From contig NMUJ01000007.1 of assembly GCA_002256535.1 (NCBI GenBank), forward strand, positions 1 to 64,000: DNA of 64,000 nucleotides, given 5' to 3'. The stretch comes from Caldifarciminota bacterium 4484_18 (lineage in GTDB: Bacteria > Hydrothermota > UBA3073 > NMUJ01). Every line of letters begins with the position of its first letter. The stretch's first letter is position 1. The notes under the pieces are model-generated. The model had not been told where the DNA came from. It saw only the letters and a program-made list of their open reading frames with translations, and did no database searches. This document shows, in pieces, positions 10,300-18,769 of the stretch. The position numbers and the translations under genes are program-made.

Positions 10300-10948
10300 T
10301 GTCACCTCCCACTTTCACGGTAATATTATCAATAAGCCTTGCCTTACCGAGATATGCAGCAATAGCTATAAGGGCTTCCCTGTTCCACAAGGTTTTTGGC
10401 CAACAATAGCGATTGATAAATAGCAGGTGCTACCTTACGTTCTTCCTCAGTAAGATATTCGTTTCTTGAGCTCATCGCCAGTCCATCTGGTTCACGTACG
10501 GTGGGCCCCACGATTATTTTGACGGGAAAGTTAAGGTCACGCACCATCCGTTTTATTATTATTGCCTGTTGTGCATCTTTCTCACCAAATACTGCAATAT
10601 CTGGCATAACGATATTGACTTCACCTCGACATATGTGGTAAACCCCTTAGGATACAGGTCATCAACCGATGGGTAAAACATTATATCTACCCCCATCTTC
10701 TCAAGTATCTCTTTGTCACGCTTAATATCCCTGGGATATCTATCGTAATCTTCACTTGGTCCAAACTGAATGGGGTTGACAAATATACTCACAACCACAA
10801 TATCAGCATGCTTGCGTGCTATATTTATAAGAGAAGTATGTCCCTCATGCAGATACCCCATAGTGGGTACGAACCCCACCGTCTTACCCCGTCTTTTATA
10901 TTCAAGCGATAGTCGCTGCATATCTTCTAACCGTGTCACGATCCTCAT
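10292..10948 (-). pseudogene. panC: Pantothenate synthetase with two internal deletions
   Basis: Condenses pantoate and beta-alanine with ATP for coenzyme A synthesis. The N-terminal part has VPTMGYLHEGHTSLI and SIFVNPIQFGPSEDY, typical of the family, up to FTTYVEV. The text then jumps to [17 protein letters not shown] in another frame (junction about 10612-10625), so the roughly 25 residues around CGxxRPGHFxGV are lost. A second jump after AKNLVEQG (about 10375-10382) leads in a third frame to [18 protein letters not shown] and the stop at 10292, losing perhaps 50-60 residues. Both flanks of both junctions are clean. The start lies inside folK, and the gene is followed by the flavin reductase. 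Confidence 0.88.
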
Positions 10949-11399
10949 CGCTGAGCTCCTTCACTAACTCATACACTGTTTTCTTAAGAACGGGATGCAC
11001 CAAATTAGGTGCTATATCAGCCAGCGGTATCAACACAAACGGCCGTACATGTAAATATGGGTGTGGTATCTTAAGTTCAGGTGTATCGAGTATCAATTCA
11101 TCGTAAAATAAGATGTCAATATCTATCTCACGTGGCCCCCAACGTGGTGACGGTTGACGTCCTACCCGTTGTTCTATCGCTTTTATCTCACGAAGAAGTA
11201 ACAATGGTGCAAGCTCCGTCACCATCCTTATCACAGCGTTTAAAAATCGTGGTTGTACCATCTGACCCCATGCTTCTGTCTCATAAACTGGCGATATTGT
11301 GATTAGTTTTCCTACTTTGTGAAGCTCACCTATTGCACGTTTAAGATAGATTAACCTTTCCCCTTTGTTCGATCCTAACCCCAGATATACTTCATTCAC
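10902..11399 (-). CDS. folK: 2-amino-4-hydroxy-6-hydroxymethyldihydropteridine pyrophosphokinase
   Basis: Transfers pyrophosphate from ATP to the hydroxymethyl pterin in folate synthesis. 165 residues, full family length. Visible motifs are YLGLGSNKGER at the start, ISPVYETEAWG, FLNAVIRMVTE, and the catalytic block RWGPREIDIDILFYDE with IPHPYLHVRPFVL. The start overlaps the TPR lipoprotein stop by 8 bases and its end overlaps panC by 47 bases. folK next to panC is a common pairing of folate and pantothenate genes in bacteria. Confidence 0.93.
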   Translation of the reverse strand: MNEVYLGLGSNKGERLIYLKRAIGELHKVGKLITISPVYETEAWGQMVQPRFLNAVIRMVTELAPLLLLREIKAIEQRVGRQPSPRWGPREIDIDILFYDELILDTPELKIPHPYLHVRPFVLIPLADIAPNLVHPVLKKTVYELVKELSDEDRDTVRRYAATIA

Positions 11400-12414
11400 T
11401 ACCCAATTCTTTGGCTTTGTTCATATCCTGGATAGATGCATCCTTATTACCTAACTTCCAATGTATACCCGATCGTATAGTATAATACTCTGCTTTGTTG
11501 GGGTTTATCTCGATTGCTTTCGAAATCGCATCGAGCGCCTTCTCGTAATTCTCCGCCTGTATACACATCACTGCCAGCAGATACCAAGCCTCTTCATCGT
11601 CGGGGTTAAGCTCTGTAGCTTTCGCAAACTCTTCTATAGCCTTATCGTATTGTTTAAGCTGTGCGTAAAGGTTACCCAAGTTGTAATAGGTATCGCTATT
11701 GTTAGGGTTAAGCCTGAGCGACTCCTCAAAATACACTATGGCACTATCAGCATACTCTTTATCTTGTGTATCATTGTATTTATTTGCATAGATAACACCC
11801 ATGAAGTAATGTGCATCTCCACTGGTGTCGATTGCTATCCACTTCCTAAGTATAGAGAGAGCTTCGTCCCATTTCTTCTCTCTTGTGTAGCGATTAACCA
11901 GTATTTCCGCAGACTTCGATATCCATTCCGCTCGTGGGGAGTGTTCAATTATCCCTATGAGAGTGGATTCAGCAAGCGCCTCTTCACCACCCTGCAGGTA
12001 TGCTTGTGCTAGGTAAAAATGTGCTGAGAACGAGTCAGGTTCTAACTCTATAGCGCGTTTAAACCGCTCTATCGCCTTATCCCACTCCTTTTCGTTGAAA
12101 CACAGAGCACCAGCGTTGAAATATACACCCCAATAGAAGCCAATATCTTTCTCCATATCCTTAAATGCATATGCTGAATCGAGCTCTATAGCGTGCTCCC
12201 ATGCATCACTTGCATTCAGATATTCTTTCTTCATAGCATACGCACGACCCAACCACATGTAAGCGTCAGCGTTCGGGTTCTCGCTAATCTCGAGTTGAAA
12301 CTGTTCGATCGCCTTATCCCAGTTCTGTTGTTGCATGTAAACCTTACCACCGGTCATATGTTCAGATGCACACCCAACGATTAACAGGCTTAAAAGAATA
12401 GGCCAGCGCTTCAT
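11392..12414 (-). CDS. TPR-repeat lipoprotein
   Basis: 340 residues. A lipoprotein signal with lipobox LIVGC (Cys 15) suggests anchoring to a membrane outside the cytosol. The rest is built of tetratricopeptide repeats with the usual W/G/Y/A/P pattern (for example NWDKAIEQFQLEISENPNA, YDKAIEEFAKATELNPDD, YEKALDAISKAIEINPN). It probably serves as a protein-protein scaffold in the envelope. It resembles in layout the lipoprotein at 44492-45655 but is not an obvious duplicate. A gap of about 100 bases separates it from the upstream symporter gene. Confidence 0.82.
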   Translation of the reverse strand: MKRWPILLSLLIVGCASEHMTGGKVYMQQQNWDKAIEQFQLEISENPNADAYMWLGRAYAMKKEYLNASDAWEHAIELDSAYAFKDMEKDIGFYWGVYFNAGALCFNEKEWDKAIERFKRAIELEPDSFSAHFYLAQAYLQGGEEALAESTLIGIIEHSPRAEWISKSAEILVNRYTREKKWDEALSILRKWIAIDTSGDAHYFMGVIYANKYNDTQDKEYADSAIVYFEESLRLNPNNSDTYYNLGNLYAQLKQYDKAIEEFAKATELNPDDEEAWYLLAVMCIQAENYEKALDAISKAIEINPNKAEYYTIRSGIHWKLGNKDASIQDMNKAKELGSE

Positions 12415-12516
12415 TCTACCCCCTTCTGGATTTAAAATACCTGTAAATCTTAGGTGTCAACATACTTCACAATATATGGGAACCGAATCCATCTGGCACA
12501 TAGCTTCGATCCACAG

Positions 12517-13890
12517 TTAAGCTACACACTTTCTGTAAGTAAGTTGTATCATTATCACGAGCAATGACACCACAACCCCAGGTATGAACCCATGTATCCC
12601 ATATGGATTTCTTAGTATAAGCCATACCAATGAGGTGACAAACCCACCCAGCATCGAATATATCACACGTATACGGTAGGGTTCCCTCATGTATATACCA
12701 AAAATTAATGGAAACAATGTAATAGACGCAACCACTGCCCATGCGAATGCACACAGTGTAAGCACAAGAGCGGGCGGCTTAAGCGCGATACCTAATGAGA
12801 TCAGCCCTATCATTACACTCCATAACCTACCATGTAGGAGACCCCTTTCTTTGTAACGTACAAGATCCTTTACGATGCTGCTGGATAGTATTATCAAGAT
12901 CGCAGAGAAAGTCGACATCCCTGCAGCTATAACACCCACAAGAAATATGGCCTCACCAAACGGGCTAAGAACCAGTTTAACCAAACTTGGTATCGCCAAA
13001 TCTGGTGACTTTAAGTGTGGAAATAATATACGAGCTATCGTACCGTTAAAATATGGAAGCACTGCCATACTGCAGCCCAAAGTTGCTAATATGGCACCCA
13101 CACGTATGAGTTCCTTGCGTTTAATTGAATAAAATCGTACAATAAGTTGTGGCATGCCCCACACCCCGAGACTCACCACTAATGCGAACGAAAACAACCC
13201 CTTAGCTCCCCATATCCCAGGGGTGGTGACTAATCCCTCATTTATAAGGCGCAACTTCTCATGTACGATGGTGACCCCACCCGTATATCGTAGTGCCATC
13301 CCCGTAATCATAACGAGTGCCACCATCATTATAATAGCTTGTACGAAACCAGTCCATACCACTGCAAAGTAACCACCAAGTACCACATAAATAAGGATTA
13401 TCAAACCCGATAATATTACACCCACCCAGTACGGCATATCCATAAGCACTTCAAATGAATGTCCCATACCTTTGAGGATACTCACGTTGTAGACTATCAT
13501 AAACAGCACGATGACAATAGCGGAGAATATCTTTGCCATCTCACTGTTGTATAATTTACCGAGGAAATCTGGCAACGTAATACTATTGTAACGATGTGTC
13601 AACTCGCGTATACGTTCACCAAGCAATATCCAACATAACGTGCCACCAAACAGCACGTTGAATGCACCTATCCATATGGTGGCCATCCCGTATTTATAGC
13701 CATAGCCCGCACCTCCCACAATTACGACTGATGAAAAATAAGCTGCTACATATGAGAGTGCAGTCACCCACACTCCTATACGACGGCCACCAAGATAATA
13801 ATCTTCATCACCCTTTGTACGTTTATGCCATAATAATCCGATTACCAATAACAATCCAAGGTATAAGCAAAGTACAACCACATATATCAT
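12517..13890 (-). CDS. Sodium:solute symporter family transporter
   Basis: 457 residues with about 12-13 hydrophobic helices. The family signature is visible: YYLGGRRIGVWVTALSYVAA near residue 32, followed by GFVQAIIMM and a YNSITLPDFL-like segment that matches the SSS family (panF, putP, actP relatives). It imports a small solute with sodium; the substrate cannot be read from sequence. Its start codon overlaps the stop of a 29-residue membrane ORF in an ATGA arrangement, a layout seen in some SSS operons where a short membrane protein precedes the carrier. Family length is complete. Confidence 0.87.
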   Translation of the reverse strand: MIYVVVLCLYLGLLLVIGLLWHKRTKGDEDYYLGGRRIGVWVTALSYVAAYFSSVVIVGGAGYGYKYGMATIWIGAFNVLFGGTLCWILLGERIRELTHRYNSITLPDFLGKLYNSEMAKIFSAIVIVLFMIVYNVSILKGMGHSFEVLMDMPYWVGVILSGLIILIYVVLGGYFAVVWTGFVQAIIMMVALVMITGMALRYTGGVTIVHEKLRLINEGLVTTPGIWGAKGLFSFALVVSLGVWGMPQLIVRFYSIKRKELIRVGAILATLGCSMAVLPYFNGTIARILFPHLKSPDLAIPSLVKLVLSPFGEAIFLVGVIAAGMSTFSAILIILSSSIVKDLVRYKERGLLHGRLWSVMIGLISLGIALKPPALVLTLCAFAWAVVASITLFPLIFGIYMREPYRIRVIYSMLGGFVTSLVWLILRNPYGIHGFIPGVVVSLLVIMIQLTYRKCVA

Positions 13891-13976
13891 CGATGCCGTA
13901 TGTACCAGATTACACTATATATAATGCACGCCAGGATCAAAGCATACGCACCAAATGTAGATGGTGGACAACCCAT
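13887..13976 (-). CDS. Very short membrane ORF coupled to the symporter
   Basis: 29 codons, starting MGCPPSTFGAY and containing one hydrophobic helix (ALILACIIYSVIWYI) with a basic end (RHR). Its TGA overlaps the symporter ATG (ATGA), which supports real translation and coupling. It may be a small accessory subunit like those preceding other SSS carriers. No family match is claimed. The upstream bases contain no strong ribosome-binding site. Confidence 0.45.
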   Translation of the reverse strand: MGCPPSTFGAYALILACIIYSVIWYIRHR

Positions 13977-14022
13977 CGTAACTAAGATGCAGTCTCATCA
14001 TAGAAGGTCAACTCCTCACCCC

Positions 14023-14050
14023 TTGTCTAACACTAAAAATGCTGTATATT
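14023..14050 (+). promoter_or_regulatory. Predicted sigma-70-type promoter of rnpB
   Basis: TTGTCT at 14023-14028 and TATATT at 14045-14050 with a 16-base spacer. Transcription would begin at about 14057, exactly where the P1 helix of RNase P RNA starts. The position relative to a well-defined RNA 5' end makes this one of the better-supported promoters here. Confidence 0.65.
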
Positions 14051-14056
14051 ATTAAG

Positions 14057-14400
14057 TGACCGGGTGGATCGGGTGGTCGCTCCGATCCGGGGAGGAAAGT
14101 CCGGGCACCATAGGGCAGGGTACCCCGTGATAAGCGGGGGCTCTAGGAGCGATATCTCTTAGAGACGGAAAGTGCCACAGAAAACAGACCGCCAGCGGTC
14201 CCGTTCTATGGGATGCGGGCAAGGGTGAAAAGGTGGAGTAAGAGCCCACCGCTCTGGTGGTAACACCAGAGGCATGGCAAACCCTACCCGGTGCAAGGCC
14301 AAATAGGGGGAGAGGTAGCCCGCCTCGTCATCACCCCGGGTAGGCCGCTGAGATAGATGACCACCCTCGACAGAACCCGGCTTACAGATCCACCCGGTCA
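14057..14400 (+). ncRNA. rnpB: RNase P RNA, bacterial type A
   Basis: Catalytic RNA that trims tRNA 5' leaders. The conserved segments are in order: GAGGAAAGTCCGGGCACC near 14091, AGAGACGGAAAGTGCCACAG near 14161, GGGTGAAAAGGTGGAGTAAG near 14223, and ACCCGGCTTACAGATC near 14375. The ends TGACCGGGTGGATC (14057-14070) and GATCCACCCGGTCA (14387-14400) form a perfect 14-pair P1 helix, which fixes both boundaries. Length is about 344 nt. It is the only rightward gene in a long leftward region. Its 3' end overlaps the stop codon of the convergent GWxTD gene, and no separate terminator with a U-run is seen. Confidence 0.97.
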
Positions 14401-15384
14401 CATCTTGTAGTATGTAGGATAGACCAGTATATAATCACCGAACCCATGTTCGTCCACAAATATGAACACCATATTACGTGAATAGTAATACCATATCTCA
14501 TAGGGCTTATATTCAAGTTCGAATGGGTGTGATTCCACCTCATCCGGTGGCCCCAATAGTATATAAACTCTACCTCTATCGGTACGCCATCCTTCCCGGG
14601 TTTCACGAAAATGTGTATTCGCATACTCTACACGTTCGAGATATGTCTCCTTATATTCATTATGTGGGGTGCCGGGAGTGGGGTCACGTTTTTTCCAGAA
14701 CTTCTTCCATAACTGTTCACGCTCGGAGCGAGTTTTGGCCTTCCTGAACGCATCCATTTCCTCACCCGTCGCTATGTAAGATAGTACCTCATAGTTATCG
14801 ATGTACTTCCAATCAAGATATGGACCAAACAGTAACGTATCCTTATAGACTTTATCACCCAGCCTTAACTGATATATACCCTGCTCTTCGTCAGCCCTCA
14901 CATATAACGTGCATGGGTAAGTAACTTTATCTCCACTCAAAATTATGCTGTCAGTTCTATCCCCTATTTTATACCAAACCGTAAAGGGCGCTTTATTTTC
15001 ACGAAAATCATATACATTGAAAATCAGGTATCCCAAAAGCACACTATCTTCTGTTGCTATAAAAATAGGTGACGAAAATGTCAACATACTTTCCGGTTTA
15101 TCTGGAATCCTGATAGTCTCTCGCTGCTTGGACACAGTTTGTGTCTGTAGATCACGTAGCTCCACTTCCAACGTATATTCACCTGGTTCAAACGGCCCTA
15201 TTTTCAGCTCACTTCTGAGCTCATAATACGATACGGTGGTTTCATATTCTGGGAACACTCTATGGTCTATGTGGATGTCGCCAATCTCAACTACAAGCAG
15301 ATATGGGTGCCCATCTTCCCATATAAGGGTTTTTTGGTAACTAAACCCCACCATAAAAAGGAGTAATACACACCACATACTCAC
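14398..15384 (-). CDS. GWxTD domain protein, exported
   Basis: 328 residues. The start has a hydrophobic signal (MWCVLLLFMVGFS). The middle is a beta-rich region with ATEDSVLLGYLIFNVYD, and the C-terminal half holds the domain that gives the family its name: FWKKRDPTPGTPHNEY, YANTHFRETREGWRTDRGR and VYILLGPPDEVESHPF. GWxTD proteins occur in Gemmatimonadota, Acidobacteriota and FCB-related candidate phyla. Their role is unknown, probably in the envelope. The gene ends tail-to-tail with rnpB and starts 35 bases after the small ORF upstream. Confidence 0.85.
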   Translation of the reverse strand: MSMWCVLLLFMVGFSYQKTLIWEDGHPYLLVVEIGDIHIDHRVFPEYETTVSYYELRSELKIGPFEPGEYTLEVELRDLQTQTVSKQRETIRIPDKPESMLTFSSPIFIATEDSVLLGYLIFNVYDFRENKAPFTVWYKIGDRTDSIILSGDKVTYPCTLYVRADEEQGIYQLRLGDKVYKDTLLFGPYLDWKYIDNYEVLSYIATGEEMDAFRKAKTRSEREQLWKKFWKKRDPTPGTPHNEYKETYLERVEYANTHFRETREGWRTDRGRVYILLGPPDEVESHPFELEYKPYEIWYYYSRNMVFIFVDEHGFGDYILVYPTYYKM

Positions 15385-15418
15385 TTATAAGTTACTGGAT
15401 AAATACGTTTATGCAATA

Positions 15419-15577
15419 TCATTCGTGTGTCCCGAATATCTCCAAGAATTTCACAATAAGGTTGATATTTCGCCATAGGAATATCAACCCTATAAGCAGA
15501 AATATTAGCACAATTATAGGGGTCCATGCAGGTCTTATCCTCCTATACCGTACAAATTTATAGTTAGGCCATTTCAT
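15419..15577 (-). CDS. Small membrane protein, 52 residues
   Basis: Begins MKWPNYKFVRYRRIRPAW, followed by one strongly hydrophobic helix (IIVLIFLLIGLIFLW) and a short tail NINLIVKFLEIFGTHE. A basic N-terminus before a single helix fits a type II/N-in membrane protein. It overlaps the end of trmI by 14 bases and fills the gap before the GWxTD gene, in keeping with the tight packing here. Function unknown; it is shorter than usual gene-calling limits. Confidence 0.55.
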   Translation of the reverse strand: MKWPNYKFVRYRRIRPAWTPIIVLIFLLIGLIFLWRNINLIVKFLEIFGTHE

Positions 15578-16337
15578 TCACAATTTTATTCCCAAATGTA
15601 AGATAACCCGTATGACATATCATAAACTCCCTTGGCCGTGTTTTACCCTCACGTACCAATATTTCACGTTCTATAACCTCCACCGTACGCAACCTTACGA
15701 AGTAACCCTTCAACGCCTCATATGCCTTCTGTACCTGTTCGATATTGGGTGAAAGTGATACCCAAAATCCACCGGGTTCTAACACCTCATATACTGGACG
15801 GACGAATTCCCATGGTTCAGGTACATCCACAAAAGCAGCCTCCACCACAGGTATATTGAACCCTTCCTTTGTAGGGTCACACAGTAAGAATTCCACCCTA
15901 TCTGCTAAGTTGGCCCTCCTCACATTGTTTATTGCATTATCCAGAAACTCCTTACGACGCTCAAATGAGTATACTTTACCTGTTGTACCCACGATAGTAG
16001 CGAGCACTATGGTGAATGCACCCGATCCCGTACCCACTTCAAGTACACGGCTACCACACCCTATAGACGTATATAACAACATAAGGCCAGCATCTTTTGG
16101 ATATATGATGGTTGTCACCCTACGTACCTTAAGCATCAGATCGCGGGTGGCTGGCTTTATCACATAGAATGTGGTTCCAGACGAGGAGACAATCTTCTCA
16201 CCCCATTTCAAACCTTCAGGTAGGGTAATCTCCCCCTTATGTGTGGAAAATTTAACCCCTGGTTTATAAACAAGCAGAAACTTTGCCTTCGATCCACTGT
16301 ACAATAGGATTTGATCACCTTCGTGCAATGATTGCAT
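15564..16337 (-). CDS. trmI: tRNA (adenine-N1)-methyltransferase, TrmI family
   Basis: Methylates A58 of tRNA using S-adenosylmethionine, a modification that stabilises tRNA and matters in thermophiles. 257 residues, full length. The N-terminal beta domain is followed by a DAGLMLLYTSIGCGSRVLEVGTGSGAFT-type Rossmann region (SAM motif VLEVGTGSG), and later AFVDVPEPWEFV and VSLSPNIEQV, which fit the DxPxPW motif of the family. It overlaps the degT stop by one base. Confidence 0.9.
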   Translation of the reverse strand: MQSLHEGDQILLYSGSKAKFLLVYKPGVKFSTHKGEITLPEGLKWGEKIVSSSGTTFYVIKPATRDLMLKVRRVTTIIYPKDAGLMLLYTSIGCGSRVLEVGTGSGAFTIVLATIVGTTGKVYSFERRKEFLDNAINNVRRANLADRVEFLLCDPTKEGFNIPVVEAAFVDVPEPWEFVRPVYEVLEPGGFWVSLSPNIEQVQKAYEALKGYFVRLRTVEVIEREILVREGKTRPREFMICHTGYLTFGNKIVNEMA

Positions 16338-17470
16338 TACCTGAAGAATCCAACAATCGTATCTATAACGTAATCAACCTCATCTTCGGATAAATACTGG
16401 AAAATAGGCAAAGATAGTACCTCCTTGCTAACTTTTTCAGAAACTGGTAGATCGCCCCCCCTATAACCAAGATATGATAATGCCGGCTGTAAGTGACACG
16501 GTATGGGATAATGTATTGCAGTTTCTATCCCTTTTTCTTGTAGGAACTTACGTAGATTATCACGTTCTGGTGTCCTTATAGTGTACTGGTGATAGATATG
16601 GGTTCTATCATGCTTTTTAGCTGGTGTTTCCACAACCGCCTGTAGTTTCGCATCATATTTGGCTGCGATAGCTTTTCGACGTTCGTTCCACTCTTCAAGA
16701 TGTTTGAAATTCACACTAAGTATAGCAGCCTGTATAGCATCGAGCCGCGAGTTATACCCCCAATCTGGATAGTAATACTTCTTTGTTGCCCCATGTATTC
16801 TATATGTCTTAATCTTCTCATAAAGTGTAGAATCGTCAGTAAATATCATACCTGCATCACCAAATGCAGGTAGATTTTTTGTAGGGAAGAAGCTCACCCC
16901 CCCTAATAAGCCGAACGAGCCCACCTTCTTACCTTTGTATTCGGCACCTAATGCCTGTGCAAGATCCTCTACCACGGGTACCCCATACTTTGTGGCAATC
17001 CCCGTAATTTCATCCATATCTGCACTCTGGCCATAAAGATGTACAGGTATGATCGCCTTCAATCGTGAGCGTACGGATGGTGGCAGATGTTTAATCACAA
17101 TATCAAGGTGTTCGGGATCCATGTTGTAGGTTTGGGGTTCAATATCCACAAATATGGGTGTAGCACCTAACCTTATTATAACCTCAGGTGTCGCAAAAAA
17201 CGTAAATGTAGTAGTTATGACGAAATCACCCTGTCCCACACCTATCACACGTAGTGCCAGTAATAACGCATCTGTGCCACTCGCTACCCCCAACGCATAT
17301 GAGGTACCTACATAATGTGCTAATGTTTGTTCAAGTTGTGCTACAACATCACCCAGTATAAACCTACCGCTATTAAGTACCGAACCGATTGCTGCATCTA
17401 TATCGGGTTTCAGATCTTCATACAATCGTCGAAGATTAATCAACGGTACATGCATCTCATACCCCCTCAT
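16337..17470 (-). CDS. DegT/DnrJ/EryC1-family sugar aminotransferase
   Basis: PLP enzyme that aminates a nucleotide-linked keto-sugar for surface polysaccharide synthesis. 377 residues, complete. Visible: GTDALLLALRVIGVGQGD, an EDLAQALGAEYKGKKVGSFG segment, and the PLP lysine context FFPTKNLPAFGDAGMI, ending with ETAIHYPIPCHLQP. It overlaps efp by 4 bases. A UDP-N-acetylhexosamine dehydrogenase lies at 30952-32274 and a glycosyltransferase at 2794-3936, so an aminated uronic-acid sugar may be made in this organism (inference). Confidence 0.88.
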   Translation of the reverse strand: MRGYEMHVPLINLRRLYEDLKPDIDAAIGSVLNSGRFILGDVVAQLEQTLAHYVGTSYALGVASGTDALLLALRVIGVGQGDFVITTTFTFFATPEVIIRLGATPIFVDIEPQTYNMDPEHLDIVIKHLPPSVRSRLKAIIPVHLYGQSADMDEITGIATKYGVPVVEDLAQALGAEYKGKKVGSFGLLGGVSFFPTKNLPAFGDAGMIFTDDSTLYEKIKTYRIHGATKKYYYPDWGYNSRLDAIQAAILSVNFKHLEEWNERRKAIAAKYDAKLQAVVETPAKKHDRTHIYHQYTIRTPERDNLRKFLQEKGIETAIHYPIPCHLQPALSYLGYRGGDLPVSEKVSKEVLSLPIFQYLSEDEVDYVIDTIVGFFR

Positions 17471-18027
17471 TTTACACGTTCAATATATTCGCCAGTACGT
17501 GTATCAACTTTGATGATATCACCTTCCTTAATAAACAATGGTACCGTAATGGTGAGCCCCGTCTCCAGTTTGGCAGGTTTACTGCCACCCGTTGCTGTAT
17601 CACCACGTACACCAGGTGGTGTCTCAACTACTCTAAGTTCGACGAAGTTTGGCAATTTCACACCTACAGGTTCGCCATCCGCATAAATTATGTTAACATC
17701 CATATTCTCCGTAAGGTAATTACGTGCTTCACCTACAACTTCAATAGATAGCGGAAGCTGATCATATGTTTCCATATCCATGAAATAGAATGTATCGCCT
17801 TCGCGGTATATATACTGGAAGCTCTTCTCCTCCAGATGTACGATATCTATCTTATCACCCGCTTTGAAGGTACGCTCAAGCACCACACCGGTTTTGAGGT
17901 TTTTGAGCCTTGTTCGCACAAAAGCGCCACCTCTACCCAGCTTCACATGTTGAAAATCCACAACTGTGTAGAGGTCACCTTCCAGCTTTATTGTTGTACC
18001 TTTTCTTAGATCAGATGTTGTAGCCAT
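17467..18027 (-). CDS. efp: Translation elongation factor P
   Basis: Relieves ribosome stalling at proline runs. 186 residues with KOW-like N-terminal, central and OB C-terminal domains (start MATTSDLRKGTTIKL, end GDIIKVDTRTGEYIERVK). The loop that reaches the peptidyl-transfer centre reads KLGRGGAF, with Arg at position 32 where most EF-Ps have Lys. Arg32 is the rhamnosylated residue in EarP-type EF-P, but the preceding Pro of that class is Leu here. No modifying enzyme is seen in the window. It lies one base after mlaF. Confidence 0.93.
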   Translation of the reverse strand: MATTSDLRKGTTIKLEGDLYTVVDFQHVKLGRGGAFVRTRLKNLKTGVVLERTFKAGDKIDIVHLEEKSFQYIYREGDTFYFMDMETYDQLPLSIEVVGEARNYLTENMDVNIIYADGEPVGVKLPNFVELRVVETPPGVRGDTATGGSKPAKLETGLTITVPLFIKEGDIIKVDTRTGEYIERVK

Positions 18028-18028
18028 A

Positions 18029-18766
18029 TCACCCCCTTGTTATATTAAAAGTCGCCAAATACTGTTTAATAAGTGGTATGTTGGAGGTTTTGAACCCTTC
18101 AATATCGCCCTCGAAGATTATCTTACCTTCCGCCAACATCGCTATTTTATCCGCTACGGTAAACGTACACTGTAGATCATGTGTCACGATTATTGCCGTA
18201 AGTCCAAGCGTCTTCTGTAGGTCTTTTATTAACTCATTGATCTTTTGTGCAGTGAGTGGATCCAATCCCGTCGTGGGTTCATCAAATAACAGATATTTGG
18301 GTTCTATTGCCAACGCACGTGCAATAGCTACACGTTTTTTCATACCACCTGATAGCTCCGATGGCATAAATTCTTCGCTACCTGCCATCTCAACGAGTGT
18401 GAGTTTATCACATGCTATACGACGTAGATCTTCCTCCGGCAAATGGTCGTGCACTCTCAATGCAAGTGTAACATTCTCCCATACAGGTAGCGAATCGAGT
18501 AATGCCGACCCCTGAAACACCATAGCCATTCTCTTACGTACATTCCAAAGCTCTCTACTGGATGCTCTTGTTATATCTATACCATCTATAAATATATTAC
18601 CGCTGTCAGGTTTAAGTAACCCTATAATGTGTTTCAGTAATACACTTTTGCCCACCCCTGAACGCCCCAATATTACAGTGATCTTCTTTTCTGGGATTGT
18701 GAGGTTTACACCCCTTAACACATGGTTATCACCGAAAGATTTGTGTAGATCCTTGATCTCTATCAT
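18029..18766 (-). CDS. mlaF: MlaF-type ABC transporter ATPase for lipid transport
   Basis: Energises lipid movement between membranes with MlaE. 245 residues with Walker A (GRSGVGKS), Q-loop VFQGSALLDSLPVWENV, the signature LSGGMKKRVAIARAL, Walker B (LLFDEPTTGLDPLTA) and switch His (IVTHD). SALLDSLPVWENV is typical of the Mla/TTG2A class. It lies three bases after mlaE. No MCE-domain (MlaD) gene follows, which is unusual for a complete set. Confidence 0.92.
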   Translation of the reverse strand: MIEIKDLHKSFGDNHVLRGVNLTIPEKKITVILGRSGVGKSVLLKHIIGLLKPDSGNIFIDGIDITRASSRELWNVRKRMAMVFQGSALLDSLPVWENVTLALRVHDHLPEEDLRRIACDKLTLVEMAGSEEFMPSELSGGMKKRVAIARALAIEPKYLLFDEPTTGLDPLTAQKINELIKDLQKTLGLTAIIVTHDLQCTFTVADKIAMLAEGKIIFEGDIEGFKTSNIPLIKQYLATFNITRG

Positions 18767-18769
18767 AGA

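Noticed and set aside
14052..14401. Two leftward ORFs of 65-80 codons within the rnpB region.
   Set aside because: They are antisense to a well-conserved structured RNA and have no protein-like composition.
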